Assembly: GCF_000586435.1 (NCBI RefSeq)
Contig: NZ_BAWH01000003.1
Location: 95,992-159,991 of the forward strand
Origin: Psychrobacter sp. JCM 18901
GTDB taxonomy: Bacteria; Pseudomonadota; Gammaproteobacteria; Pseudomonadales; Moraxellaceae
Length of the DNA: 64,000 bases
Direction: 5' to 3'
In this document: piece by piece, positions 51,199-62,372 of the stretch
How the letters are laid out: every line of letters starts with the position of its first letter
How positions within the stretch are numbered: position 1 is the stretch's first letter
Made by a program: the position numbers and the translations under genes
Notes under the pieces: model-generated
The model's database searches: none
Seen by the model: only the letters and a program-made list of their open reading frames with translations
What the model was told of the DNA's origin: nothing

Positions 51199-52442
51199 TT
51201 ATTCTAAGATCTTAATCATCGCGCGAGGTAGCCCTAGGCTGTCTTGCGCTTTTTGTTCGGTTAACCACTTAAAGTCAATTTCAGCCGCTGCTAATTTTTG
51301 ATTTAGCTCAGTTACCTGCGTCGCGTTAATCATCAGTTTACATGGGGTCAAATACCAGTGAAAATGCGTCAGCGAATGCTTGATAGGGCGTCATCGAGCA
51401 AGGTATTGCTGACTGACTTTGCCACCAGTTCATTTTTTTATCAGCCATTCATTTATGATTTGCTCGGCAGTGGTAAATTCTGCTTCGTATACTTTTTCAT
51501 TACTACGTACGTCATTTGGCATATTCGATGGCTTATCATCGCTAGCTAGTGTCTTTTTAACGGTAGCCTTGTTATTCGCTTTACCATCAACTTTTTCCAC
51601 GAACTGTAATGGCAAGCTCCATAATCCGCCCCAGATACCATTGTCAGGGCGCTGTAGCCATAGTATGTCACCATCTGCACTTTCGATTAGCAGTGCATCA
51701 CTGAATTTACTAGGTTTGGGCTGCTTTTTTGCTTTGACGGGGTAATCAGTCTCGCGCCCTTGCGCATGCGCTAGGCAGTCTTCTTTCAATGGACATAATA
51801 GACACGCAGGCTTGCTACGGGTACATAATGTCGCGCCCATATCCATCATGGCTTGCGCAAACAATCCTGAGTTCTCTGTAGGTGTCAGTCGCTCTGCTAA
51901 TGCCCATAAATCTTTGGTGGTAGCAGATTTAGTGATATCGCCGTCAATTGCCGCCCAACGTGTCAGCACTCGTTTGACATTACCATCGCAGATGACGCCA
52001 TAATGATGTAATCCCATCGCCATAATCGCGCCAGCAGTCGATGGCCCAACGCCCGAAATCGCTTCCCATCCTGCTAGCGTCTGCGGAAACTCGCCCGTTT
52101 TATCGATTACCTCAACCAACTGCTTAGCACCTTTATGCAAATTACGTGCGCGTGCATAGTAGCCAAGCCCTGCCCAATGCTCTGCTACGGTATCCCATTC
52201 TGCTGCGGCCAAATCCTGCACAGTCGGAAACGACGCCATAAAGCGCGCAAAGTAGGGCAGTACGGTAGCACTTGTGTTTGCTGAAGCATCACTTCGGATA
52301 ACCAAACGATATAAGGATTTGGCGTATCGGTTTGGTGCTGTTGCCAAGGTAAGTCATGGCGACCGTTTTCGGCAAACCAATCTAGTAGGCGTGGGGCAAA
52401 GGAGTTTAGGGAAGTAGGTGACTGAGAAAATTGAGTAGGCAA
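51199..52442 (-). CDS. mutY: A/G-specific adenine glycosylase MutY (three frame breaks)
   Basis: Removes A mispaired with 8-oxoG; 414 aa when corrected. [37 protein letters not shown] (catalytic Glu), [12 protein letters not shown], the helix-hairpin-helix [16 protein letters not shown] and catalytic Asp in [14 protein letters not shown]. The 4Fe-4S cluster is [17 protein letters not shown]. The C-terminal Nudix-like domain recognises 8-oxoG. Breaks: a C missing near 52270 (QTQVATV), T7 at 51433-51439 ([13 protein letters not shown]) and an A missing near 51380 ([13 protein letters not shown]). The corrected end is ...[10 protein letters not shown] at 51199. Confidence 0.94.
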
Positions 52443-52595
52443 GAGTATTCCTTGTAAGTTGAACAGGGATATATAGGATTTGGAGTTACGACGGGTAAGT
52501 GAGAAGGTGAATAGATAAAACTATTTACCAATATATGAGGCTTAATTGTTTATAAATAAAGGGGATAGATAGTATCACTATAGAGAAGTAAGAGT

Positions 52596-53534
52596 TTATC
52601 GATAGACACTGTCTAAAGTCTCACCCGATTCATTTTTCCACTCAATCCATCCGTTGGTCGAACGTCCTGATACTAGAGCACTGGCTCCACTGGGTGTTTT
52701 AAATAAATGGTTTTCAGTGAGTTTATAACTTTTATCGTTTACGGCTACGAGTTTGCCGCTACTGAACAGACTCTCTTTTAATTTAGTCACAAATGGCGGA
52801 GCTGATGATGTCTGTGTTTGTCTTATGAGAGAGCCTGCTAATATTACGAAGCCATCGTCGTCATAGTATCCTTTAGCATCACCATCTTTTACCTTATAGT
52901 AAAACAGGGATGGAATAGGTTTCGATGGAGCTTCATCGATTATTTGAGCAACTTTAGCAATGGTGGAATCAGTCGATTTGCTTTTATAAGTCTCGTTGCT
53001 ATAAAGCTATCATGAATAGCCAAGGACTCGAAAATAGGCTGTCCTAAGGTGGATAGTAAAACGTCAAGGGTGTGGAATAATTCTTCGCAATCAGCCTTTA
53101 ATGGGTCAGGTGTATGCGGTTTATTTCCATTATTTCCATTTTTTTAGTTCGTAACGTCCCACCTCAATGGCAGTTGCGATAGCCTTATGTTCTATATATA
53201 GCGCATGGGTTTGCGTCATAGAGTTATTGGTTGAGAGCATGACAAAAGCCCGTGTCCAGAAATCTTTGTCATCATGTTGGTTAAGACGTCTTTTAAGATC
53301 GCCAGTTTGTCCAACATAAAGTAACGGCTTCTCTACACTATCGGTATCACCAATCAAAAAATACAAACCAACTTGATTGGCATCGGGCATCGCAAAAAAG
53401 TCGTCAATGTGGATACGTGGGATTTCAATCAATCTTACTGTGCGCGTAGTCATCTCTGCCAAACGCAACCCACGAGGGTTACCTTTTGGCAGATAAATTT
53501 GGATGGTTTTAGCCGATGGTATTAATGGATTCAT
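52596..53534 (-). CDS. GIY-YIG nuclease family protein with DUF4357 domain (two frame breaks)
   Basis: 312 aa when corrected. The N-terminal part (about 55-135) is a GIY-YIG-type domain: QVGLYFLIGD, LLYVGQTGDLKRRLNQH (conserved Tyr-Val-Gly-x-Thr and Arg) and later ALYIEHKAIATAIE (catalytic-type Glu). A middle region (DCEELFHTLDVLLSTLGQPIFESL) links to a C-terminal DUF4357 domain (ALVSGRSTNGWIEWKNESGETLDSVYR). Breaks: T7 at 53139-53145 (YELKNGNNGNK) and an A missing from the run near 53004 (HDSFYSNETYKSKS). It lies between housekeeping mutY and ylqF. The biological role of this architecture is unknown to me. Confidence 0.8.
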
Positions 53535-53557
53535 AGTAGCTTATATTATTGGTGAAT

Positions 53558-54515
53558 CTACTTCCGATTCTTCCGCGTTTTTAGACGACGTAAGCGTTTT
53601 TCTTCCTCTTTCGCCTTTTTCTTCTCTTCAGCAGCGAGTCGTTGTTCAGCGACGACGATTTCTTCCGCTTCAGTCATTGCTGGTGTTTCTAGCGTGATGC
53701 GACCAATCTTCGCGCTACGCAATTCGTTAATGAGAATCTCAGACATACGGTAAGTATCGACTTGGTTGCCCGCGCGTACACAGCCGCGATTACGCCCAGC
53801 CACTTCAAAAAAACTCCCAGTCAGTTTTCGGTAGCTCTTCAATTTTGTAGCGAGTTTTTAGCAGCTCAGGATAGGCTTGCATTAGATACTCAGCGGTATA
53901 GCTGGCTACATCAGCGAAGTCAAAAGCAGTATCACGAATACCGCCTGTCGCAGCGAGACGATAACCTGAGTTTTCGTTTTCAACCTTTGGCCATAGCATA
54001 CCAGGTGTGTCATAGAGCATAATGTCATCGTCGAGTTTAATCAGCTGCTGCGATTTGGTCACGGCTGGCTCGTCGCCTGTCTTTGCCACAGCACGTCCTG
54101 CTAGCGTATTGATCAGCGTTGATTTACCAACGTTTGGAATACCCATAATCATCGCTTTGATTTGACGACCAGTCCCGACTTTATTAGGTACAAGATGCTT
54201 ACAGATGGCGATGATGCGTTTTACATCATTGGCTTTTTCAGTATCGCAAGCAATGGCTTTGACCCCATCTTGCTGCTCGAGATAATCCATCCAAGCTTGA
54301 GTCAACTCAGGATCGGCAAGGTCAGCTTTGTTCAGGATTTTGATAACAGGTTTTTCGCCGCGCAGTGCTGCGACCATTGGGTTTTCACTACTATAAGGAA
54401 TACGCGCATCGATGACCTCGATGACCAAATCCATCTGCGGCATGACTTCTTTGATTTCGTTACGGGCTTTGTTCATATGCCCAGGGAACCACTGAATACT
54501 TGCTCTCTTATCCAT
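53558..54515 (-). CDS. ylqF: Ribosome biogenesis GTPase YlqF/RbgA (frame broken once)
   Basis: Circularly permuted GTPase for late 50S assembly, 318 aa when corrected. The permuted order is G4 KILNKADLAD (about 58-67), G5 IACDTEKA, G1 GIPNVGKSTLINTLAG (about 124-139), G2/G3 with YDTPGMLWPK. IQWFPGHMNKARNEI is the diagnostic N-terminus. The break is A7 at 53807-53813 where six give TDWEFFEVAGRNRGCVR. The C-terminus is a Lys/Glu/Arg-rich helix (about 280-318), longer than usual. Twenty-three bases upstream of the GIY-YIG gene on the same strand. Confidence 0.93.
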
Positions 54516-54640
54516 CTGCTTTCATAACCTTTTATAAAAAATGCTAAAAGTAAAACAATCAACGTTTACTTTCTAATGGTGTCCAGTTTACTACAGAACC
54601 ACCTTGCTCACGGCACAATTTCACCCAACCAGCTTTGTCA

Positions 54641-57600
54641 TTACGCCTGATTTTGGTTTTCTGTTTCCTCGTGTGCTGGTGGTAATGGGGCAAGGTAACC
54701 AATCAATAGTATTAAGCTGCCTGCACCAAGGAAGGATATCACTCGCCAAATTGCCTCAGTCTGTGACAAATCTACCAAGACCAGCTTGAGAACGACAATA
54801 CCTAATAATCCAATACCCATAAACCAAAGCGCGCGCTGCCAATAGCGGCTGGCAAGGATAGTGGCGACCAAGGCTAAGAGCGTCCATAAAATTGTCAGTC
54901 CAGTTTGTACTTGCTCGCTTTGCCATGCGCCGCCTTGATAGTCATTCCAAAGTGGCGTACCAATAAAGGCATGTAGCGTTCTGACCAACATGCTGGAGAT
55001 TAACCAAAAACTGATCAGTCCCAATATAATTAGCAAATTCTCAGTGGTGAATACGCGCTTAGATTTGGCAGCTGCACTCGAATCGATAACGGTATCATTG
55101 CGACGGCGTTGGCAGATGTAATACAGACTAAAACCAACCGATAATGTCAACCATGATGTGATGTCATATAGGTTGAACAATGGAAAATAAGACATTCCCC
55201 AAATCACACCGTCATAAGACCAATTGGTAAGAACAACCCACAGTAAAGTAATGGGAGCAAAAATGGCAGCGCATCCTAATAGTGCCTGTTGCCAATCAAA
55301 CCAGTACAGTAGACCTTGTTCCGAAACTCTATTAGTCGATGTATTTTCTTCATTTTGATTGATATGACGATGATTTAACCATAATCCAAATAATATGAGT
55401 ACTGCTGAAAACAAGAAAGCCATCACGCCATCAGAGTCTGGTAGGCCATAATGCGCCGCGGCAGCAATGAGTAAGATGCCCGTACCTAGCCAGCTTGCAG
55501 CAGTATAACGTGAGGTATCGCTGTTATCGGCCCATGTATCAGACCATGTTTTTAGCCATAGCTGCCCCATGACTAACCAGCCGATTATTAAGCCTACGAA
55601 TACCAACATTCCGCTGTTGCCCATGTTAAATCTCGCTCAAACTTTTGGGGCAGTTGCAGTATTAGCATGAAGTAGAACAGGGCTAATAGTCCATGACTAA
55701 GCTGTCTAATTTCCGCCCATGGACGATAGCGATTGATGACCCAATAAGCGATCAAGTTGATGAGTGCTGCCAGTGCAATTACCGTCGTGCTTGATTGCCA
55801 GATATCAAACCAATGATGCAAATCAAGCATTAGTACTTGTAGCATCCAAGCCATCACGGTCAATGTCAAAAATTTGATGAATCTAGGGCTGTGCCAAACG
55901 AATTTGAATACGCGGCTCTGACTATCGATGGAGGTCAGCCATTGATACGCAGCTTGCGTACTGACACCCAGTGCATGCGCATAGCTGGTTAACGCATCTG
56001 ATGTGCTGTCCAGGGTTTGTGTTTTCATTACTGAGGATTGTGATTGTATGACCGAGGATGTTGTAGCGCTTTTATTGTTAAGGTTATTACTGGTGTCTAT
56101 CGTATTAATCAGCGCGGCAGGGGAGTTGCTATCGCGTAATATAAAGATGGTCGCTAGATAACTGAGCGCTGAAATACTAAAGGCTAAAACGGGATAGTCT
56201 TTGCTAGAGAATATCGCTGTCGTCACTAGCATACCAATACTGACAAGCTGTAATAGTAAGCCGAACAATACCGACCACGACCGCAATGAGCGTCGTCCAA
56301 ACCATACTAGCGCCAATCCTTGTACAGACCAACCAAAAGCAATCCATTCAGCATCTAGCGCCAACGGAATAACGAGCGCAAAAAATCCTAATCCTAACGC
56401 CAGCATCCCTTCGGTGATTAAAGCATAGCGTCTACTGCGCTGGATAAATAGCCAGCCTAAGCCAAGATAAACCGTAGCCAAAATGCCACTGGTAATCGTA
56501 AGGGCGTTAGAGATATCATTTAATAAGGCAGAAAATAAACCAAAAGCCAGTAGCGGTACTGAAAACAGTAAACCCGTATCAATAGGAAATACATAGGAGC
56601 TGCCTACATGGGCTTTGTCCAAGTGTTTTGTGTCATCTACATTATCAGCATGACTGAGGTCTTTTTCGTTTAGCGCATTATAGGTGATGATTTGCTGCGC
56701 ATAACGAATGACGACAAATAAGTAAAGCAACCAGTGTAAGGCTACTAATGCCACCAATGCCCAGCGCTGCGTTTCAATGACGGCGCTCAGGTTTTCGCTG
56801 ATACCCCAATAGTATGCCAAGCCAAACGTCACAGTCACACCGAATAGATTCAATATTTTCCACGGTCGATAATGAGCAATGACGGCAATGGTGACGTTTA
56901 GCAGTAGATAATAGCTAAATAAGGTGACCAAGCTGCCAGTATCTTCGCTGGTCAAAATCGGTGCAAAAAAATCCACCCGATAATGCTAGTAATGCTAATG
57001 GAAAAGCGTTTTGACGTACGGCGAGAGCAATGGTAATGGCAGACAATAACCCAAGTCCGATAAAGCTTGGGACACTAGGAATGATTTCATAAACACTGTA
57101 AGCAAAAAAAGGTGCTTAGATACGCAATTGCTAAGCCTGCGCCTTGTAGCGTAATCCCATATGAGAAGCGTTTTGCCGTCAGCTTTAACCCAAGCGCTGC
57201 CAATGCTAACCCTGTAACGCCAACTGCTATCAGCTTTGTGGCAATCGAAATCTCGATATATTCGCTTAATAAGCGAAGTAAGAGCACCACACCTACTAGC
57301 AGAACCAATACGCCGACTCGCACGACTAAATTTCCACCGAAAAACCAGTTTTTGATTGAGTGAATGAGCGAGGTCACAATAGGCAATGAGCGTTCATCAG
57401 GCTCAATCGGTGCGGTAGGCGCTGTGTTTTGCGTATTTATCGGGGCGTTATCGTCTATAGATTTATCGTCATAGATGTTTGATGATGCATGTATGGTTGA
57501 GTTTGAAGCAACGGTAGGAAGCGGTGGTGGTGATACAGGCAGCCGATTATCTGGAGAGGATGGTTGTGAGTCAAAAGCTATTTCTTTAGCGTCACTGTCT

Positions 57601-57851
57601 TTAGGAGCATTGTCTTTAAGATCATGATCGTCAGTAGCAGTGTTGCGCACATAACCATTTTTATCGACCAAAGGTGCAGACGGAGGCGTCATACTACGCT
57701 GTCTTTGCTGCTCAAGCTCAGCTTGCAGCGTCGTCACATCACGGCGTAGATGCTCGATTTTTCGAGCTATCCTAGTATATAACGCGACCACTACGATCAA
57801 TAAAATCGTAAAAGCCAGCCAGCCCAACTGGGTCACCATTAGATACAACAT
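54641..57851 (-). CDS. DUF2339 large polytopic membrane protein (three frame breaks)
   Basis: Giant inner-membrane protein of about 1069 aa when corrected. An N-terminal helix, a coiled coil (RKIEHLRRDVTTLQAELEQQR) and a disordered Pro/Asp/Ser region (about 55-155) precede more than 20 predicted transmembrane segments. FFGGNLVVRVGVLVLLVGVVLLLRLLSEY and WSVQGLALVWFGRR are typical of DUF2339. Start ATG 57851 or 57839; GTG 57860 is less likely. Breaks: A7 at 57104-57110 (STFFAYSVYE), A7 at 56965-56971 (SGGFFAPIL) and a G missing near 55612 (TWATAGMLVFVGL). Such proteins are uncharacterised, possibly cell-envelope related. No partner gene in view. Confidence 0.8.
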
Positions 57852-57964
57852 CTTCGTCACTCAATCCAGTTTATAGTAAAGTGATAATGACGTGATTTGA
57901 TAAGAAGCACAAGACTACTCTGATTACTGGGCTAAAAGACAAATGCTAGAATGACACTCAAAAT

Positions 57965-57997
57965 AAAAGGGTAGCTTGATAATTAAGCCACCCTTTT
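57965..57997 (-). terminator. Terminator of the dienelactone hydrolase gene
   Basis: Thirteen-bp stem AAAAGGGTAGCTT (57965-57977) with AAGCCACCCTTTT (57985-57997), fully paired with one G-U on the minus strand, followed by T-rich sequence. Confidence 0.75.
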
Positions 57998-58024
57998 TAA
58001 TAGTCTTTATACCAAATCGTTTTT

Positions 58025-58761
58025 TTATGCTAAATTGGCTTTCATAAACTCAAGCATGTTTTCCCAGCTTTGCTTAGCAGCAGCTTCATTGTAGCCAAGA
58101 TCTACTTCGTTTTTGGCTGCGCGCTCATCGGCATGCGGATTGGTAAAGCCATGTTTGGCGTTGTCATAAACGTCAATAGTGTAATCAACATCGGCTGCGT
58201 CTAGCTCTGATTTTAGACCTTCGATAGCGTCCATTGATACCATTGAGTCATCACGGCCATGAGCAACCAACACTTTTGCCGCAAAGTTTTTGTCAGCTGG
58301 TTGTTTTGGCGTTGGGTTACCATGGAAAGTAGCAACGGCTTTTAGTGGCATGCTTCGCGAGCCATATCTAGTACAACTTTACCACCGAAGCAGTAACCGA
58401 TTGCACCTAGGTTGTCACCATCGACAGATAACTGATCGCTGAAGTCATTCAAAATCAAGCGGCAGCGTGCCATTAGCATGTCTTGATCGGCCAGTACTTG
58501 CTCCATCCACATGTTTGCCTGCGCTGCATCAGTAGTTAATTTGCCTTCACCGTAAACGTCCATAGCGACTGCTGCATAGCCCGCTTCTGCCAAACGCTCA
58601 ACCACTGATTTTGGATGATCGACCACGCCCCACCATTCCGGTGCAACCAAGATACCTGCTGTTGGATTTTCATCTGAAGCGTTCTCTGGTAGTGCTACAT
58701 AACTGATAAGTTCTACACCGTTTTCGGTAGTACTGATTAATTCAAAAGTCTTAATTGACAT
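58025..58761 (-). CDS. Dienelactone hydrolase family protein (frame broken once)
   Basis: Alpha/beta hydrolase, 245 aa when corrected. ILVAPEWWGVVDHPKSVVERLAEAGYAAVAMDVYG is typical. The nucleophile elbow is GAIGYCFGG (Cys, as in dienelactone hydrolase, about 127-135). The acid AHGRDDSMVS and the catalytic His in AKHGFTNPHAD follow. The break near 58352 loses one G: DMAREGMPLKAVATFHG. The substrate is uncertain; many such proteins are general esterases. Start ATG 58761 with AAGGACA upstream. Confidence 0.9.
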
Positions 58762-58907
58762 ATTATTGTCCTTTTTTTATGCTGTGAGTTTTAATTATTC
58801 GTCATTGTGATGGTTCGTTTTTATAACTCGTACTACCTTAACGCCCATGTCTAGCAAAAACAGCTATAATACTGTAACGCTCTTTATCAAAATGCTACTG
58901 CGACTTT

Positions 58908-59537
58908 ATGACTATAAATTTGTTAAACAAAAATAATGACCAATCTGACTTGAACTCAGGTCTCGATGCGGCGGGCAAGCCTGCGCAACCGGTAAGTTTA
59001 TTCACTGATAATACCGATGTCGATTCTAATGCTGATTCTGACTCTAAGTATGAGTCTGAGCCACTACGTCCGCAGTTCTGGTCGCGATTTGCGTTAACAG
59101 AACTAAACCATAGTGAGTGGGAAGCGTTGTGCGATGGTTGCGGCAGTTGCTGCTTGATCAAGTACATCGATGAAGATGAAAGTGGCAATGTGGATGAGGA
59201 GCTGGTCGAATATACCGATGTCACCTGCCAGTTGATGGACTGCGCGACAGGATATTGCAGTCACTATGCAACACGTCAAGAGCACGTGCCAGACTGTATT
59301 CAGCTGACTATGGACAACTTGCCCAAGATGATGTGGCTACCATCGCACTGCGCTTATAAGCGTTTGTATAAAGGGCAGGGCTTACCAAGTTGGCATTTAC
59401 TATTGACTGGAGATGCTGTGGTGACACAACAACAAATGCGAGCGGCCAACGTGGGCGTCGCTGGTCGCTGTGTCACGGAAATCGGTATGTCTGATGAAGA
59501 AATGGAGACGCGGGTGGTTAACTGGGTCAATCCTTAG
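58908..59537 (+). CDS. YcgN family cysteine-cluster protein (UPF0260)
   Basis: Intact, 209 aa. The conserved region begins QFWSRFALTELNHSEWEALCDGCGSCCLIKYIDED (about 56-90) and continues with Cys-rich TCQLMDCATGYCSHYATRQEHVPDCIQL. Seven or more conserved Cys suggest an Fe-S or zinc centre. E. coli YcgN is shorter (about 150 aa); the extra N-terminal 55 residues here are polar and Asp/Ser-rich. Function unknown. Confidence 0.88.
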   Translation: MTINLLNKNNDQSDLNSGLDAAGKPAQPVSLFTDNTDVDSNADSDSKYESEPLRPQFWSRFALTELNHSEWEALCDGCGSCCLIKYIDEDESGNVDEELVEYTDVTCQLMDCATGYCSHYATRQEHVPDCIQLTMDNLPKMMWLPSHCAYKRLYKGQGLPSWHLLLTGDAVVTQQQMRAANVGVAGRCVTEIGMSDEEMETRVVNWVNP

Positions 59538-59544
59538 TCTATAG

Positions 59545-60908
59545 TCAGTTAGATACTTGAGCAGTAGATTTGGCTTTTGCTTCAGCACTGGCTTGCGAGT
59601 TAGCCAACGATGGTATCGGAATGTCTTGACGAATCTGCTGTGAAAATTTGCGGCTGTTTTTATCTCTATCGATATTAGACTGTGAGTTGACTTGATTATC
59701 GAACCCCTTTGCTTTTGTTGATATGAGTGCGCTCATACCACGTATTCATTGACCAAGGCTGGTTGTCCTTTTCGGGAGCCGCATCCAACATGCCTACATC
59801 GTATAGATAGTTCGGTAACCAACCAGAGACCCAAATCCGATAATCCCATGCAAACGATCGCCACTGACGATACGCGCCATATAAAAGATAATATTGGTAC
59901 AGTTGCTGAGCAATGTATTGTACCAAGCAGGTTTAGCGTTCAAATCATCAGCCGCAGTCAGATAAGACTCAAATAGCGACCTCACTTCATGCTGTTGCAA
60001 ATTGCTAATAGGAAACAGATAAACCTGCTCGCCGCGCGCATTGCTGCGAGTGTAGATAATATCGCGTTCTTCTGCGGCAATCAGGCTCAGCTCATAACGT
60101 CGAAAAAACCCAGCCAGCGCTGAAAAAGACTCGCCGTCTTCTTTACGAATCTCAAATGAGAAGGCAAGTGGTCTATCATCTTCGAATCGAAAGCTAACCA
60201 AGGTATGAGCAATCAGCGGTCCCATCCAATAAGAGTTAGTCACATCAACGCCGGATAACTTAGACAAATCAATCGTACGGGTATCCCAGTGCTCGGTAGC
60301 GTCTTCCTCAGTTTGCCAATCAAAGTTACGAACATTGGTTAAAGTAATCAAATCAGGGTTGGTCGCATCGCGCTCATAGGAGACTCGCTGGTCGACTTCA
60401 GCCATCCATTCTCGATCTTGTTTCGGTTCGATAGAAAAAAACCAACCTAAACCTATGAGCCAAATAGCGCTATATACGCCGATAATTAGCTTGGTTGCTG
60501 TGCCTTTACCAATTGATTTTTTTTATTAGATAATGAGTCACTATGCAATACTCTTGTGACGGCATCCCAGTAACGTGTACTTAGCAGCGTAGCTAATATG
60601 CCTACAATCACTATTGTCGCAAGCCAAGTCAATACTGAGCTGACGCCGTACTGATACCAAATCGCGAGTAATAACCATAGCGCTGATAACAATAACGTAA
60701 CGGCAATTAAAAAAAGTCACAAGACGCTGGCGCCATGTAGGCTTTGGCTGTTTGCTATTTGATGTGCTGTTTTTGATATTTCGCGTTTTAAGTCAGCACT
60801 TTCTAAACCACGCCTCTCTAAACCACAGCTCTCTAAGCCACGACTGTCTGACAGTCGACTGCGTGAACGCGACGAGAGTAAGCGAGAAAAAACGGAACGT
60901 AGCGACAT
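59545..60908 (-). CDS. DUF4105 / Lnb-like membrane protein (five frame breaks)
   Basis: Membrane protein with an N-terminal polar repeat (RGLESCGLERRGLES) and two or three transmembrane helices, then an extracytoplasmic DUF4105 domain (Pfam Lnb_N). LTNVRNFDW, SYWMGPLIAHTLVSFRFED (His) and WYNTLLSNCTNIIFYMARI (Cys) are its hallmarks; His and Cys are the expected catalytic pair. Breaks: one base missing in the N-terminus (site unclear, near 60780), T7-type run at 60709-60715, T8 at 60517-60524 (NKKSIGKGTAT), a G missing near 59837 (GIIGIWVSGWLPNYLYD) and an extra G near 59704 (KGFDNQVN). The corrected end at 59545 (FSQQIRQDIPIP) fits DUF4105 tails. Start ATG 60908 is uncertain. Confidence 0.75.
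60796..60840 (-). repeat. Three imperfect 15-bp repeats in the DUF4105 gene
   Basis: Units like CTCTCTAAACCACGC are repeated three times in codon phase and encode repeated G-L-E-S/R in the cytoplasmic N-terminus. They lie close to the unresolved frame break of this gene. Confidence 0.6.
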
Positions 60909-61196
60909 AGGGTTTGCTTTGATAAATAAAGGCTTTGACCATAGCAAAGTTTATAACACGCTGACAATACAATTTGAGTGAATTTGTCGTTGAATGTCGG
61001 TGAGCCTTGCGATAAAGTGAAGCTAATTTGTACTAGCTAGTTTGTTATTCATGCAGTAATTAATAACAAACTAGCTGTTTTATTTGCTACTTTTATCCCC
61101 ATCTAGGCTCTACTTGTTTTTTTATTGAGTATTGTTCATTTTTATATTGAATACTATTCTGATTTTTATTAACTAAAGAGGTTAAATCACACCACC

Positions 61197-62096
61197 ATGT
61201 CTGACGACACTCCCAGCCCGAGTAGTTGGTCGATGCGCGGCTTAAAACGCTGGCTATCGACCGCCCCCGAAACCCGTGATGAATTGATTCGTCTGGTACA
61301 AGACTCGCGCCAGTTTTTAGAGCCTGATACTGTCGATATGCTAGAAGGCGTGCTAGATTTGCCTGCGACACAAGTCCGCGAAATCATGACGCCGCGTCCG
61401 CAAGTAATTGGTCTGCACGAGAGCACCAGTCTTGCTGAAGTGATGGACATCATTCTTGAGACCACTCATTCGCGCTATCCTGTTTTTGACAGTCAAGACG
61501 ATGATGCTGTCATCGGTATCTTATTGGCAAAAGACTTGATTCCAATTTTGGTACATATGGTTCGCAACCAAGAAGACAAAATTGACAGTAAGCGTCTCAG
61601 AGACTTGGTGCGCCAGCCGTTATATATCAGTGAGACGGCTCGTTCTGATACCTTGCTACGCTCATTGCAGCGCACCCAAGTACATATGGCGATTGTCGTG
61701 GATGAGTTTGGTAACTTTGGTGGTGTGGTCACCATGGAAGATTTGTTAGAAGAAATCGTTGGCGACATCGTCGATGAGCATGATGACTTTGATGAAGACA
61801 GCGATATCAATAACATCGTCCCTGATCCAGAAAAACCAAATACGTGGCGTGTCCAAGCGTCTACAGTAATTGAAGACTGTAATGATGAGCTGGGTAGTCG
61901 TTTTGACGATACTGATGTCGATACGATGGGCGGTCTGGTCATGCAAGCACTTGGCTTTGTTGGTGATTTAGAAGGCGAGAGCGTCGTGATAGATGATTGG
62001 AAAATCACCATTACCGATGTAGAAGGTCGATTTATCCAAAATCTAGAGCTGACCAAAACCAATGCTGAGCAACAGATATTGATAGGCAGCCACTAG
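61197..62096 (+). CDS. corC: CorC/HlyC-type CBS-domain protein
   Basis: Intact, 299 aa. A polar N-terminus leads to LEGVLDLPATQVREIMTPRPQVIGL (first CBS, about 50-110), HSRYPVFDSQDD and MAIVVDEFGNFGGVVTMEDLLEEIVGDIVDEHD (second CBS), then the CorC_HlyC transporter-associated domain (about 210-290, WRVQASTVIEDCNDELG). E. coli CorC (YbeX) is linked to Mg/Co efflux and ribosome maturation. It lies upstream of lnt, as ybeX-lnt in E. coli. Confidence 0.92.
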   Translation: MSDDTPSPSSWSMRGLKRWLSTAPETRDELIRLVQDSRQFLEPDTVDMLEGVLDLPATQVREIMTPRPQVIGLHESTSLAEVMDIILETTHSRYPVFDSQDDDAVIGILLAKDLIPILVHMVRNQEDKIDSKRLRDLVRQPLYISETARSDTLLRSLQRTQVHMAIVVDEFGNFGGVVTMEDLLEEIVGDIVDEHDDFDEDSDINNIVPDPEKPNTWRVQASTVIEDCNDELGSRFDDTDVDTMGGLVMQALGFVGDLEGESVVIDDWKITITDVEGRFIQNLELTKTNAEQQILIGSH

Positions 62097-62153
62097 CTTG
62101 CTTATAGTGTCACGATACTTGGTCAATGAATAAAACTTGTTAGCAAATTCAAT

Positions 62154-62182
62154 AAAAAACACGATGAAAAATCGTGTTTTTT
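62154..62182 (+). terminator. Terminator between corC and lnt
   Basis: Twelve-bp stem AAAAAACACGAT (62154-62165) with ATCGTGTTTTTT (62171-62182), 5-base loop, T6 tract. It makes co-transcription of corC and lnt only partial. Confidence 0.9.
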
Positions 62183-62372
62183 GCTTTCTGCCTTTTGAAC
62201 TTTAGAATGAGGTTTTAGCTACGCAAATTTACCCACTTGTAGGTTTTGACTGGTATCATGGGTGGGTTTTATTTGTGGCCCTGCATAAAGCATTATGCAG
62301 TCAGGTTTTGCATGAGTGTTATCTCATCGCTTAGCTGAGAAATTTTAGAAAATATGGTTTTGGATAACTGCT

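Noticed and set aside
52596..53534. Restriction-modification or defence island at the GIY-YIG gene
   Set aside because: Neighbours (mutY, ylqF) are housekeeping genes and no methyltransferase or other defence gene is in the window.
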